Shown: positions 25,031 to 39,334, counted from the stretch's first letter. The stretch is DNA of 64,000 nt from Apostichopus japonicus (GCF_037975245.1 NC_092562.1:22743554-22807553); one strand, 5' to 3'. Notes: generated by a model not told the origin, from the letters alone. Numbers and translations: made by a program.

Positions 25031-28000
25031 CGTAGTTTTTTGTGCGTTCGTAAATTTTTAATGCCCTCTGCTTTTTCTGGAGGCATGTCTGAGGACTTTA
25101 TCTTTTTTTTCTTTTCTTTTTTTTTTCTTTTTTTGATGGGGAGGGGGGTAGGAGATTTATACGATTTAATGGTTTTCCATAAATAAATAAATCAAAACCT
25201 TCACCTTAACCATACATGGGCAGGGCTGCATTGGTATTATCATTTCTTTTAAGTGAAACAATCTTCACGAACTATTAATGTAGACCGTAGAGAGTTGGAA
25301 ACCTGTTTATCCTCTTACAGAAGATCAACCACTTTGTTAGAAATGTCCAACATTTGGTGAATTTGTCAGCTTATTATACAATATTAAGATATGACAATAA
25401 CTTCACAAGGAAGACATTTTATCTGTTGTTTTGTGCGTGAGTATGTGTGTGTGTTTTCTGCAGAGGCTAGTATTTTTCATAACCTATTGCTCATAAAGCC
25501 TAAAGAGGTTGACTTACAAATTGCCTTCTTAGTCTCAACGAAAAAGTAAAAAAAGGTATTTGGTATTTTGAAAGCCACCGAGATCCTTCATGATCTGTAT
25601 GAAAGCAAGCAAATAACTCAGTGTAAACAAGATATTAAAAACAAGAAGATTTCAGAATAAAACATCTCACCAATATTTTACTGTGTAAATGTAATACATC
25701 CAGAATGTCGCAGGCTTTGACATTTGTACGATAAACATCCTGCATGAAGTAATGAAAACACGGTTCAATATCCGGGCATGGAGTCACTTTATTTGAACAC
25801 ATGAATGACAATTAAATAATTCATTAACATTACTCGTCCACATAGAATGAATTTAACATGACTCCTGCCCAAAGAGAGACCCGATCACCTTTCTTTCGCA
25901 GACTGTAGACGTTGCTTGCAAAGAACATTTGCAACCGGCCAGAAGACACATGTAAAAAAAAAAAAAGGTCCCTTATCTTTGTTTACATATTTTAAAAGAA
26001 ATAACCGAAATTAGGTACTTTTGCAAGTGTCATTGAATCAGCAAGCGAAGGCTAAATATATACATCATTGAGTTTTAAGCACTTGTTCATATACATACTT
26101 AATGCTGTTCGAATTTGGAATGTGTCTCCTGGAAGTCACTTTCTCAGCAACATACTTAACGTTTTCTTTCCCTTCCTCTGACCGATTGGTCCTTTCGAGA
26201 CATGACTATTGGTTTCTCTACCCTTGTTTTTTCGTGTTCTTTTTTTTTTTTTTTGGCCTTCTTTCATTTTTGTCGATGATGAATTGAATAGTTAATAATT
26301 CAAATCTAATACTTATCTTGTGTTCACCTAAGGCATATTGATTGCTCTGATCTTACAGTCTGCTGGTCCATGTTACAAACACGATCATGGAGACAATCTG
26401 ATTTATTATGATACTTTTGATAACCAAAAAGAAAATTCAATTATTAATAATTTCTTAAACTATGGGGAAGGCAAATGTGTCTTAAACACAGAGCTAACTT
26501 GTTTTCGAAAAAATGCTTTCTTTAATGTCAAGGCTTGAAAAGCTACTATTTCTTGATAAGACACGCACAGTGAATGCTTTATTGTAAAACTGTTTAAAGC
26601 ATAAGACATTGTGTCCTACACAAGCCTGGTGGCAGGATGCTGCACCCCCCCCCCCCCCTTCTACAATGTAACTAATGTACTCTCTCAAACTACGTAGTTT
26701 TGTGTTTTAGGGTCATTGAGAATGTCACAAATTTGGGCCAATGAAAATGCTCTTTTGAATGAACTTTCACCTTAACCAAAGGAAAGTTGGTCGTTATTGG
26801 ATTCAATGCCAGTTCTCTGGAATGATACTGAAATTCTTGATCATTTTGGCTAATTTCATTCAGCAATGTCAATTATCTTATTCTCTCGACATTTTTATTC
26901 TTCCTTTTATTGGATGCAATAATTTGATTGCTTTTCAGAGAAAAATGGGAACAAACTCTGACATCTTTTGTGACCTATTTTATGTGAAAATCAGGAAAAC
27001 TTATAAATGATGGTAACTTTAATATTAAAGCAATTTATGCATTTGATTAAAAGTCAGAATATTTTGCATTAACTCCCACTTACTATTGTAATGAGTGTAT
27101 GAAGTTAGAAGAAATAATGAGTCATTACTCTGTCGCCACACAGTATCTCGACATCTTAAAAGTAGGAAAGTCTCGTTAAGATCCCAAGAGAGTTTTGGTT
27201 GTATAATGATCATATTTAAGGTGCATCCTCTACACTATGTCACACTGTGTATACCCTGTTGGTATTATTGTGTGTTTTAAACGAACAAAAAAATGTGTTT
27301 GGTTAAAATAGTGAATTTTCATAATCATTAATGTGTGTTGATTAATGCCTGAGGTTGAGAGAGCTGCTCATATCTTTTTTTCTTTATTTCTTTTTGATTT
27401 TTCTATGTTGAAGTCATCCATAATTGTATGCCAATGATTTTTACAGGTGCATATAAGTTGCATGCATTCATATTGGACAAAACATGACATTGTGGAAGTC
27501 GTAGGGTTAGCTATTTATAATGGGGAACGCAGTAGAAACTGCTCATACGTACTCTAGTAATCCTCAACGTCACAAGTATGTTTGTAATTGTGACTGTGTG
27601 TGTATGTATGTGAGTATGTGGCAAATGTTGAACAACCATGTATGATGTATGGTATAAGGGATCCTGAACAGTTACCTATATACGTACGTGCTGAATGTCG
27701 AAGAGTCACATTTATGTATGTGAGGAATCCACAACAGTCACGTGTTATAAATTCTTTGGTGTGCTTTAGTAGGTTGTGTGACTTTGAAGGCTACCAAAAC
27801 CAATCATTTTCTTTATGTACGTTTGTTCAACTCTTGCTAGAATAGCTAAACCATACATTTAAATTTTGCAATAAATAACTAAAACCAAGAGTACGAAAAC
27901 ATTTTACAGGTTAAAATGGTACCTCAGTTAGACTATCTTCAATTCCCCTGCCGCCCCCCCCCCACCCCACTCCAAGAAAAAAAAGGAGGTGTGAATGATT

Positions 28001-28910
28001 GGTGTTAGATGCGACAAATAATTCCAACCATGAATTATTTTGCATGAAAGATATATTTGAACAGTTTCATCCAAAATGCAATCACAATTCTTGCCTCTCC
28101 CCTTCTCTCTCTTGTCAGTGTTGTAAACTTTGAAAGGGCTTTGACATCAAGCTCAGGTGACATAAAAATGTAAAACGTGCATATTTATGTGACAATGATA
28201 TAAGATATTGGACAGGTACGAAACCAATAAGTTCATTATAACATTATAGTGTACCTACTATCATTGACTTCAACTACATTGTCTTTGTGTAGCATCCCTC
28301 GAGTTTGCCTCTCCTGAAAGATTCAGTCAGTGAATCAGTCTCACTCTCGAAAGAAGTAGAGACTGTGTCAGACATCAGATAAAATAGTCATTGAGGGTTC
28401 TATGGCCCCATAATACCCAGGGAATGAACTAAGCAAAAAAGATTTCAAAAGAAAAATAAACGATAGGTTTGAAAAGTCACCGAAAGTCATCGATAAATGA
28501 TAATGCTGTCGATAGTGTAATATTTAGAATAAATGTGATAAAATATTCCAATCGATTTAAAAATCTTTGACTGTGACTGATTTCGTAGATGTAGACGACA
28601 TATTAACAGAAGACGGCGGAAGGCTAGTGTCTTTACTAAAATGCTGTAATGCTACAAGCTGTTATTTACATCTTCTGAGAGAAAAACCCACACTGGTTTC
28701 CTGGTTAAGTCAATTGACCATATCCCCCCTTATGACTAGATACTTAAAGGTTATCAGTTAATTGCCCTCAAAAATACTAGACTGTGACGTAATGGTCACT
28801 CATTTCTCAAATTTCAGCTGCCTATCGAAAGTGTTTATCCACACAAAGACATTTGAATCGTGTATTTAAAAAAAAATCTGAATGTCTGCGGATAATCTGG
28901 AAATCAGAAT
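25031..28910. other. Intergenic, no gene recognised
   Basis: AT-rich sequence with short T-runs (25101-25135, 26239-26255), a poly-C tract at 26645-26658 and another at 27954-27963. Short open frames at 26102-26287, 26759-27010 and 27600-27845 show no family I recognise and no consistent splice context. Confidence 0.5.
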
Positions 28911-29257
28911 CTTTAGGAAAGTACGATATCCCTTTGTATCAAGTATGATTTCCCTTTGTATCAAGAATGATGCAATTTTGTATAAAGTTTGATGCATTTT
29001 GTATCAAGTATCCTGTTGTATCAGGTATGGTGTCCCGTTGTATCAAGTACGATATTCTTTGCATCAAGTGTGATTCCGTACATATCCCCATTTTCAAGTT
29101 CGATGTACATTTCTATCAAGTAGGATATCCCCTGTAACAAGTTCGATCATTATTTGTATCAAATACAGTATCCCTTTTGTATCAAGTATGATATCCATTG
29201 TATCAAATACAATATCCCTTTGTATCAAGTATGATATCCATTTGATATCCAAGTATG
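28911..29257. repeat. Degenerate minisatellite, unit about 20-22 bp
   Basis: About 15 imperfect copies related to TGTATCAAGTATGATATCCC. Copies vary in length and sequence, more than in the other arrays of the window. No coding potential. Confidence 0.75.
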
Positions 29258-29689
29258 CATTCTGCTGTCATTGATAGTATCACTTGTTGCCAACATGTTA
29301 CAAATGATCCTTTAGTGTTTGAAGTATTTTGGTAGCAAATCCTCATCCTGATAACGAATAGTCAATCCAGACATGTAAATAGTATTATTTTTTCTTGTTC
29401 TGTAATGTGTATTACTTATCGTGTAGAACGTTACCCACTTAACCATGTTGACGTTGTGTACTTAATTTAGCTATGTATGCATGGTATCCCAACGATTACT
29501 AACTTATCATCTTCTTTCTTTTTTGTTTGCTTCCCTCCGTTCTTCCTTCATTTCTTCTGTGTCTCACATTTTCATATTTTTGTATTCATCATGTTCATCC
29601 ATTTTTTCTTCATTTGTTTTTCTTTTTTTTTCAGTGGGGGGGGGAGGGGGAACAAACAATAATCAAGTCTTCCAAAACACACTGGTTAC

Positions 29690-30145
29690 TATAGATGTTG
29701 CTCAAAGTACTTAACAATAGTAACAGTCTTCCTTTAACTGTCTTCTCTTCATTTTCCGAGCTCAATACGTGGAAAATGACTCAATTTAAGTTGGCTCATA
29801 AGTCCCTTTTCGATGATCATGTGGCCTCCTTCATCAATGCCTCGGAAGTGGGCTACATACGTGAATCATGTAGGGAATTAGCAATCCTGGTTGATATATT
29901 GCGACTTTCAATCTTTTTGTGTCGTGAAACAAAAAATTTTGCTACATTTTGTCTACTTTGCCAAACAGATCAATCGTTTACTTTTCTCAGTTACGCGTCG
30001 AGGTGTTACTATTCGCTATCCGATTTGTTGTAACCAGAAATCGGAAGTGGCTGAACACCCAAGTCTAGCTTTACCTTTAAATTATATTTTACGCAAGTTT
30101 GTTCTTCCAAGATTGGATTACTCTTCCTTACTTGAAAACGGTTAA
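29690..30145 (+). other. Unrecognised overlapping open frames
   Basis: Two overlapping frames (112 and 84 codons) occupy 29695-30145 with base composition slightly richer in GC than the flanks. The first contains a Cys/His-poor segment with FCLLCQTD. I recognise no domain and see no splice signals that would join them, so they may be decayed mobile-element sequence or chance. A short non-coding explanation is at least as likely. Confidence 0.15.
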
Positions 30146-32676
30146 CCGGTATTTATGTAATTTCGGCTTCTAGTTTCTTATATTGTATTCTGTGATTTGT
30201 TTTCTACTGAGATGGTTACTGAACTGCATTATTTAACGTGTCATATACAATATATCGTGCATGAATTATGTGTTATACGTATTAGGATCCGAATATCCGA
30301 GTAATTATCCGATGCTGATAACAGGCGCGCGGATCCAAGGATTTATAATGGAGGGGTGTGGCCGCCATGGGATTGTTGAAGCCGTCTCCCCTTGTCATCG
30401 GTCTGTAGGACCCCCCTACAACTCCATCACCTACCCCCGCCCCCCCCCCCCACCAGAAGAAATGAAAATTGTAGACATCAAATGGTATTTTCTGAGTCAT
30501 ATTTTGGCCATAAAATACGTCAATAAGCGTAAGGCTTGCTATTAAGTACTTTTCAATTCTTGGGTGGGGCGGAGGATGGTGGTGGTGGGGGGGGGGTTAG
30601 ATCCTATCCTTGATCTGCGCCTGCGTTATACTGATTACGATAATCTATGTATTCAATATGTTTTTATCATTATCTATGTGCATGGACGAGAATATATTGT
30701 ATGGAGAAGTTTCTTCTGTGATAATTTTTCATCTTCTGTGACCATACTTTGTTACCGTGGTGCAAACTAGACTTAAATATAAAATTTAATAATTATTGTT
30801 AATTTAAATTTGTTCAATAAAATTTCAGCATAGAAAGGAGTTCTTTGTTTTCATTGCGTTCTTTCATAAAGTCTTTAATAGGGTTTGGCTGGGCAAAAAA
30901 TAGTAATAACTAGAAAGTGCCCTGTTGTTAAAAACAATATTATAAAAAAAAAAAAACATTGTAAGTTGTTGAGCGGCCTGCACAGAAGACTTGTTTGATA
31001 GGGGCGCCGCATTGACGATATTGCGTTGTAGTTCCCCCTCAAATCTATGTCACATGACCCCAGTGCCCCTCGGGTTTTCTGTGGATTTTGCTTTTTAGAT
31101 GACTTATAATGTAAGAAAATATACATGCTGCTACGTCAAGTACACTTCAGCTACTCCCGCCCCCATTTTTTGTCATTAGAATATAAATTATAAAGCTGAT
31201 TATATTCCGTTTGGTCGATTCAATGTTCTGCTTTTATGAAGGGAGGATGACGTCACTCAATTTATGAAATAGAGCTCGGTACTCACGGCCTTTAATATTC
31301 AAGAAAGAGTCGAATCTTCTCGTGTTTCTTGTCGAGCTATAAGTACACTAAAAACTACCCCCCCCCCTTCTGCCGCTACCTTCCGCTGCCCGTCAACCTG
31401 GTGTCATACTCCTCCGCTGTTTTGAATACTATAATTTAATGGTATGTTTATTCAGGGCGAGCGAAGTCACCTGAGTGCATCCACCACTTGTACAATTTTT
31501 AGATACTATCTTGAAGAACTAGTTCACGAAAAGGCCAAATGTTTTGGCATATGATGCTAGGGTTAAAAAATAGACGTCAACCTCCCCCCCCCCACCAACG
31601 ATCATATCTCAAGGAGCCCCCCCCCCCAATTAGTCAAGGTAATCTTTCAATTACAAGCTGCATCTACTCCCCCCAGACAAGAGCTCAACGTTCTCTTTAT
31701 TCATAGAGGAGAGCATCATAAGAGTGCTTGAAGCAATAATGACATTGTAATTGCGATTCGAGATTCCTCGATGGTTCTCCTTGATACGTAAGCAAATAGT
31801 ACAATAATCCCCTTCCTTACCTACCCCCCCCCCCCCCGGCAAGATATCCAAGACTCTTTGCTGCTCTAATCATCCTGTAGTTTCAACTGATCAGTCTATG
31901 GGAGCAAAAAATATCACATGGATACACAAATTAACGAAAGGTATAAAATACTGTAACTTATTACATTGAATTTTCTTCCAGACAAATTTACGTCGAGATT
32001 CATTCTGCCAACGGAATATGGAGCATGTCTAATTATATTTTAGTTTCTTACAAGTGGTACTTAAGTGGTTTAGCAACTCTCCTTTAAGATTAAGTCGATG
32101 GTGAATACATACATTCTCGATGCAGTTGTGTGTTGCATGAACTGACCGAATGGTCAGTGTTGTAGATTAAGAAGTCCAGTCAGGCACTTTAATTGATAAT
32201 CCTCGGATGTTTAAAGGGATATTACTCACAACTTAAATGTGGTATAGGAATACAACCCTGGCTGATAGCAGTGTTTTTGTTAAACGGCCGAAAACATTTC
32301 AAATTAATTGTGTGCGTATATGTTAAGTCACCCTTTAAGATGCTTCAAGACAGAATGATTAAAGGACATGCTCCTCAACACTATAAAACTTCCATTGTCC
32401 TCCTGAGGTAATGGAGAGTTGATACAAAAAAATATATTATGAATCATCTCACCAGAGAGCACGCTCGTTCCACTCATCTCTCATTGTATCTGCTTCTACG
32501 GTTGATTATTCGTATAAGGTTCGTAGAAATCAGAAACACGTATCCATAAAGACAAATTTACTGTCGTTATGGGGTACATTAGTTTCATAATACATGAAAG
32601 GAATTATGTATAAAATGATGAGTTTCACTTCCGAAAGAGAAAGGGAGAGTTATAAAAGATAGTGTTGCGTTAATGA

Positions 32677-32678
<2 letters not shown>
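30146..32678. other. Intergenic, rich in poly-C/poly-G tracts
   Basis: No gene recognised. Runs of 10 or more C or G lie at 30440-30451, 30587-30596, 31358-31367, 31584-31593, 31617-31627 and 31824-31837, an unusual concentration. Confidence 0.6.

Positions 32679-32717
<39 letters not shown>
32679..32717. repeat. (AT)n microsatellite
   Basis: Uninterrupted AT dinucleotides; downstream at 32862-32926 is a short GAACTTT repeat. Confidence 0.95.
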
Positions 32718-32719
<2 letters not shown>

Positions 32720-33289
32720 CTGGAATAGGTTACTTTATGTTAGGATATCGTTTCGATGGGTCTTCCCGGTCTATAGTTATCGTAAGACAGACAGAATTCC
32801 TGCGAATTTGTTCGAACATTCGGATATAGTTTCATTGTCCCCACAAATTGTCATTTTCCTCTTTTTCCGTTTGAACTTTTTTTGAACTTTGAACTTTGAA
32901 CTTTTTCCGTTTGAACTTTGAACCACGCAAATATGCATTAGATAGGTAAGGTGCATTGTGGGTAACAGGGGCATCCGTATGCTATTTTTTTTTAAATCGA
33001 AGAAGGGTTTGTCGCGTATCCGGACTGGTAATATATTTGAAATTCGATTATCACGAACAATTCACACCCCTTTACCTAAAAAAAAGTATATTAATGTGCC
33101 ATTACCATGCCTCCTGATGTCTGGGGTCGGGCAATATTACGTCACGTTGGCCAGGGTGCCGCCATGTTACAACAATAACGCAAACATTGATGCAGCCATC
33201 ACTTGGTAAGTCAACTATGTCCAACACCTACTTAATGTGGTGAATACATTTGTTTCTCTTTACATGTTGTCAGAAGAAAACAGCCTCAC

Positions 33290-33415
33290 CGCTACTACCA
33301 TTACCCATGCCTAAAGCCCCATATCTTATGTCCCGGGTCCCATGGCCCATGTCCAATGCCTCATGTCCCATGCCCCATATCCCCCGACACCATATCCCAT
33401 GCCCCATTTCGGCAA
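33290..33415. repeat. Degenerate CCCATGTC-type short repeat
   Basis: Variants of CCCATGTC / CCCATGCC / CCCATATC recur about every 8-18 bp. It yields spurious Met/Pro/His-rich frames in several phases. Confidence 0.6.
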
Positions 33416-34170
33416 ATATACAATTTCTGCTTGTTTTGTCCTTTTTTTGTATTTCGCGTCTGTAATGCAATACACTGCTTTAATGTCACCCATTACGTCA
33501 CGATTATACTCCCTAATGCAATGACTTGCGTGAAAAGTGCTTTCCAGATGCTTCGAAATCAGTCACTTGTCAGAGAAGGCCATCGTCATTTTACTTTTAA
33601 GTCATTCTTATAGTTGTTATAGGTCATTTCCTCTTAGCTGAAATTTTCGCATTTTATTCTCCTCTGGGAAGAAGTATCATTTTTGACTTTTCATGGACGC
33701 GTTAATACTTGCAAATAGCATATCAGATGAATGGCAGAAATTCAATTCCCCTTAGTCGAGAAAGCGTAAGATGCGTAGACAGTTGTACGCATGCTCAGAA
33801 TGGCATCTCATATGATTGCTTGTATACCTATAGATACATCACAATGATAGCAACACGAAAGTTAGGAACTAGTCACGAACTAGTCAACTTTATTATTTTA
33901 TCGGTCCCAGGGCGCACCACGTACACTTCACCGCCCCTCCCCTCCCCCTCCCTGCAAGAGATTTTTTTAAATCAGTGTGCAGCACGTAAATAACATTGTT
34001 CATCATGCATGAATAACACACCCCAAACTACCAAAGGACCCCTGAAACCTGCTGCTGTTTTATCCATCGCTGTCATCCGTCATGTGCCCTCATTCTCTCA
34101 TGTAGACGTCTAACATTTCCCAACAGTCCTAAATGTTCTCACATATACGGTAATAAGAGAGGACTTACCT

Positions 34171-34199
34171 TATATATATACATATACATATATATATAC

Positions 34200-34297
<98 letters not shown>

Positions 34298-34298
34298 T
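34171..34298. repeat. (AT)n-(TG)n compound microsatellite
   Basis: A long AT dinucleotide tract interrupted by a few C and G bases, ending in (TG)n at about 34284-34297. Confidence 0.95.
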
Positions 34299-34920
34299 TA
34301 AAAGAGGAAACAATATTCTAGCAAAATAATTGTATAATTATCGAAAGACTGTATGACATTTAAACAATTACATTCCAAATTTATCACATTTCAAGGACAA
34401 ATCGACAAGAATATGAATGAAAAGAATTGGTTTGAAAAGTGGTCTATCGGCCATGATGATACTACACAGACCACTCACTGTAAAATGGAAGTGGTTTATC
34501 AGAATAAGAAACTAGTTTACTTTCAAACAAACCCTATCTATATATAGTTAGGTAGCATATATATATATTGAGATGGTGTTTCAAATAACTGTGTAGAAAA
34601 CTTTCATCTTCTATATAAATATCGTACTGTCTGCCACAGGAAGCTCCTAAAGCAGCAGTGTAAGTTAGTTGCGATCTAACTAACAGTGACTTAAGATCTC
34701 GCGTCATCATCAAACATGAGTATTGATTGAACAGAAATTCAATATTAATTGCAGTAGTCATTATACTAACGACACATATATACAGAATGAGGTTTGCATA
34801 CATGATGCAGGTGGGAACGCTAAAAAGGGATTACTTGATTTTTTTCCGAGACGTAAAAGTTTCAAGGTTTACAGTACTTGTTAAGGCAAGGCTTTCTCTT
34901 ACGACTTATACAATAATTTA

Positions 34921-35230
34921 ACTCCTGGGCCCTATTTCATAAAGATTACTTACGAATCTTCTTAAATATTAAGGCCCAGGTCGTTGATCACTCGTTACAC
35001 CTACACAACCATGTGTGCGCAATTCAAACAGTCGCTCCCGGGCCACTATACATAGTGCGCCACATCAACATGTCGCCTGGGGGGATTTCTCAAAGGGTGC
35101 AGCACGCAACTACATTTACAGGTTACTATTTCTACAAATGGGTAAAGAGAGGCAATGATCTGGTCAGGACTCGAACCCGCAATCCTTAGATCGCAAGGCC
35201 ATTGCCCAAGCCATTTGACAATGACGTCAC
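34921..35230 (-). mobile_element. tRNA-derived SINE (minus strand)
   Basis: On the minus strand an A-box-like TGGCTTGGGCAATGGCC (35200-35216) is followed by an almost perfect B box GGGTTCGAGTCC (35168-35179). The body then runs toward lower coordinates and ends near CTTTATGAAATAGGGCCC (34928-34945). The promoter spacing fits a tRNA-derived SINE head. Confidence 0.7.
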
Positions 35231-35234
35231 AACA

Positions 35235-37580
35235 TTACAAGATAAGGTTAACCACCCAATGCCAAAAAAAAATATGTGGTGGGGTGGTGGGGTGGTGGGG
35301 TGGGGTGGGGGTGGGGGTGTAAGAGCGGCAGATTGCCTTATTCAACCACATTGTAATAGTCACTATAGGATTGCCCGCTTCTTAAAATCCTTACTTAATT
35401 CATTCTATTTTCTTGAACGATGCTAAGAGATGACTTTCGCAATACCAGGGGGTTGTGGATTGGGCGGGGCAGCTAACATGATCTCAACCTTTAATTTTAT
35501 TGCCTATTGTAGTTGGCGAATTGAATCGTTGTAAACATATATATGAACAAAGTAGATGAGCTATACATGGTATTAACGTATGTACGTTCTTAACAGGGAG
35601 AGTTGGGTGGTGCTGTGCAGGATATGATAAGCTAAGGCGAGCTAATGATGTATATAGGCATACTTCCTATAAAGGCAAAGTACCCTGCTAAATCTCCTCC
35701 ACTCCATCATCCCCCTTTATCTCTCTCCACCTCTCTCTCTCCATTATCCACCTCTTTATAACATAATACACAGAGAGACAGGTAAAATATAAAGCTTTAT
35801 GCCTCTGTGTATTACTTCCTTCCGTGCTTCCATTTTTCATTAATCTTTTTCTTCTGGTCCCACGTTTCCAAACAAAGCAGCAATTAATAAGTGTCTCCAA
35901 TTTATTTTTCTTCTTTTTTTTCCTCCTTCTTTTCTTGCTGTCTGTTTTTTGGGATTTTTTCTAGTTTTTCTCAAAGATAACTCCTGAGGGTTGAACGATG
36001 AAGACGATTTAATTTAGATTGTTCCTTAGAGCGCTAATATTTATGTAACCTAGATTTACATTTCGTTATCGAATTACCAGGAAAAACCAGGACCGACTTC
36101 CTTATATCAAATGTTGTAGGATATTGCATGGTGTATATGGATTTTTGTGATATCTTTCATTGTTATGCAAATTAAGCTAGTCGTCCTTCTATGTCTTAGA
36201 TCAAACAGAATAGCTTCCTCGGGCTAGCATGTTGGTTGTTATCAGGGTGATCTCCCTCAGGAAGCGTGAAGAGTTGAAAGCGCAGATAGTAATGCGTACA
36301 GCATCAGGATCCGATGATATGCGTATTACCGAGAGTAACATATCAGAAATATCAAGTTCGGAAACCATGTTGACTGTAAAACATCAGGTGTACAACGCTT
36401 TCATCGTAGATATATTTCATTAATGTTGTACATACATACATGAACACACACACACACACATATACACCCATATGACACTGTTTTATTCGTAGAGAACTAT
36501 TTCTCTTTTCGTGACTAAATTCAGTAAGTAAGAAAACGTTGAAGACGGTTATACCATCGCGTGGCGGTCAATTACGTAATACGTTGGCTGTTTCTAAATA
36601 CTGTATGACCGCATTACAAGTATAATATTGATATCGTTGAATTAGGGATGTGTTAATCCCTGGTAGAATCAAGTTCAATTTTTAGCTCAACGACCAAATT
36701 TTAAAGACGCGCTAATAACCCTTCTCAATAACAAACGTTTAATTGACAGTTATTTTTTGGGTGTTCAGTGGTTCATGTTTTCTGAGGGTTTTTTTTTCTC
36801 AGTCACGCGTACTTCCCATCATATTATGAACAATAGCTGGCATGAGACAATGCTTTGATCAAAAGGTTTACACGGGCGTTTGCTTCATATCAAAGTGAAA
36901 ACGGCTGTTCACATTTACTATAGCAAACGCAATGGAGTATTCGTATGGAAAGAAACAAAAACTAAAAATTCGTCTCTTAAACAAAGCAAAGAATAAGTTT
37001 TGCGATTTCAGAATAACAAAAATTTACACCCCATTTGTGAAAAGCTGATTTATGATTTATACATCCTTCGGGAAGGAAAAATACAATTTTTGGGCTCTGA
37101 GAAATTGACGTTATTTTCGGAGACGAACTATCACCTTTAAGTGTTATATTTAAATTTAATAAGTAACAGATTCAACTTTCAAAGAATGACGTCATGACGA
37201 GACATCGAAGCCCAAGACAAAATGAATAACGTCAGCTTGTAACTAAGAGTGTTCATAGCTTACGACTTACTTGATTGCTACAATATCTGTAGCCTATACA
37301 CTCGATCTATTTTAATTTTTGTCAGCATGTAATCCTTTTGCCAGCATTTTCTCTTTCTATATGCCATCTTCATGATTCTTTTTCTCAATTATAGAATTTC
37401 CCTTCACTTTTGATTTATATTTTGAGCCTCGGGTTATAATTATAAAGATTTTTCACATTCAACTTTCCTCGATGGTCAAGAATGAAAATGTAGTTTGTTT
37501 CTCTTGCCTTACGTAAACTAACGTTAGTGTCTACACGGAAACTTTGAGAAGTTTTAGTTTTGTGTAGTATATATATTTAT
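35235..37580. other. Intergenic, no gene recognised
   Basis: Contains a GGTGGGGT-type G-rich repeat at about 35277-35320, a CTCTC-rich stretch near 35720-35745, and a short AC repeat near 36448-36460. A 64-codon frame at 36229-36423 has no recognisable product. Confidence 0.5.
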
Positions 37581-37583
37581 ATT

Positions 37584-37638
37584 TATATATATAAATTTCA
37601 TCTCACAATTCTGTCCAAAATATAAAGGTATAGATATA

Positions 37639-37727
<89 letters not shown>

Positions 37728-37771
37728 GTATATATATATATATATATATATTAATATGTATATATTGTATG

Positions 37772-37805
<34 letters not shown>

Positions 37806-37838
37806 ATGTGTATAAAGATATATATATATATATATATT

Positions 37839-37880
<42 letters not shown>

Positions 37881-37935
37881 TATATCTATACCTTTATATT
37901 TTGGACAAAATTGTGAGATGAAATTTATATATATA
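37584..37935. repeat. Long inverted repeat enclosing an (AT)n core
   Basis: The left arm 37584-37648 (containing ATTTCATCTCACAATTCTGT) is the reverse complement of the right arm 37872-37935, with one mismatch noted in the unique part. The roughly 220-bp spacer is almost pure AT repeat and is itself self-complementary, so the whole 350 bp could fold into a cruciform. It could be a MITE whose centre became a microsatellite. Confidence 0.85.
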
Positions 37936-37939
37936 ATAA

Positions 37940-39060
37940 TATACTCCTATTCTAAAGTCAGATTCAATGTCAAGATTTTGTTTGAGATTTATATAACTTG
38001 CTTTACACGTACAAAGAAATAAAGAAATTAATAAAGAGTAAGATGAAAAAAACATGAGGCTTACTCTATACGCAGAATAGATTTAGCTAACGAATTGGTG
38101 CTTGGGGTTTCATTATTCATACATGAATACGTGAGCCTCTGAGTATGGCGGGGATCAACGGTATCAGGTTATTAACCTAGACGAGGAAAGTCTCACAGAG
38201 AAAAAAGAAAGAAAAAATATCACTTGATAGAAAAATGATGGTTTCTACGACAGGTATAGAAGGGTAACCTTTATCTGCCGGACACGAAACAAGATGGCGC
38301 GTATATACCAATTTTCTAAATAGGTCTATTGATATAATGCGATTGGTGACGTCAGAGCCGCGCAGCTTTGCTTTTTATATTAACTGAGAAGAAAAGCGTT
38401 TTTCTTATATTTTTTTCTTTAATTAAAGTTTTGGGGAGGGGCAGAGGGGTGGGGGAGGGGTGACGTTCACCGCATTCCTGTCAAACTTTGCTATAATCAA
38501 GCCTGTTTTATTTATTTTGTGGAATTAACTTTACGAATATTTTGTTTGTTGGAGTGACGGGTGTATACTAGTGTGTAGTGAAAGGAAATTGCGAAGGATA
38601 TACGTATAACCTCTTCACTTTTGAGTTTTTGTTTTACAATATATTATACATACACTGATGCAGTGGGTTGGTAATGAAAGTTGAAGAAAGTGATAATGCT
38701 CAGGCAATACCAATTACTAATTAATCATTGCAAGGAAGATTAAATGATTGATGGATTGGTTCATTGATTGATTGATCGATGTTGGACAAAGAATTGATTG
38801 ATTGAACAACAACATAATAACAGCTTTTGGTCTCCATCTTTATCAAACGTAACGAAAGTTACCTAATATTGCAATTAACCAAGCTAGAGCGGGTTACTCA
38901 GTAGGCCCATAGCTGTTTTCATTGATAGGACTTTTATTAGCACTGATTCGTTTCGAATATTGTACTTGATTCGTCGCCGAGACACTTTCATGTGATATAT
39001 GTAAATAAAATATTATTGTATATTATTTGAAATAGAGTTATGCCTAGTCAAGCTATAATG
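37940..39060. other. Intergenic, no gene recognised
   Basis: AT-rich with a short TTGATTGATTGATCGATG repeat at about 38763-38780 and a G-rich patch at 38430-38462. No coding segment recognised. Confidence 0.5.
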
Positions 39061-39064
39061 TAAT

Positions 39065-39330
39065 TTGTGTATGTATGTATGTATGTAGGTATGTATTTTA
39101 GATCCTCCTGCAAGCAGGAACTCGCGAAGAAGCCTCATTGGCTTATCAAAGCCGCAAACTGACCGAAGTCAGTCTCTTAGATTCATATTTAACGTCCATG
39201 ATTATGAATTGTCCATTGTCAACAACTCTGTAACTGGACGACATACATTAATCTTAGAGTGACTTGAACTGGGGACCAGAATGATTGGAAGGCACCGGCG
39301 TTAACCACTGAGCTAACACTCCGTGTACTT
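39065..39330 (-). mobile_element. tRNA-derived SINE (minus strand) with TACA-repeat tail
   Basis: On the minus strand an A box GTTAGCTCAGTGGTTAACGC (within 39297-39317) is followed by a B-box-like CAGTTCAAGTC (39261-39271). The body runs to lower coordinates and ends in a simple tetranucleotide repeat (GTAT units on the plus strand at 39068-39098), the usual 3' end of a SINE. An unrelated-looking central region lies at 39105-39240. Confidence 0.75.
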
Positions 39331-39334
39331 GCGT

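Noticed and set aside
33270-33524. Met/Pro/His-rich frames near 33.3 kb
   Set aside because: They are produced by a degenerate CCCATG repeat and open in several frames at once.
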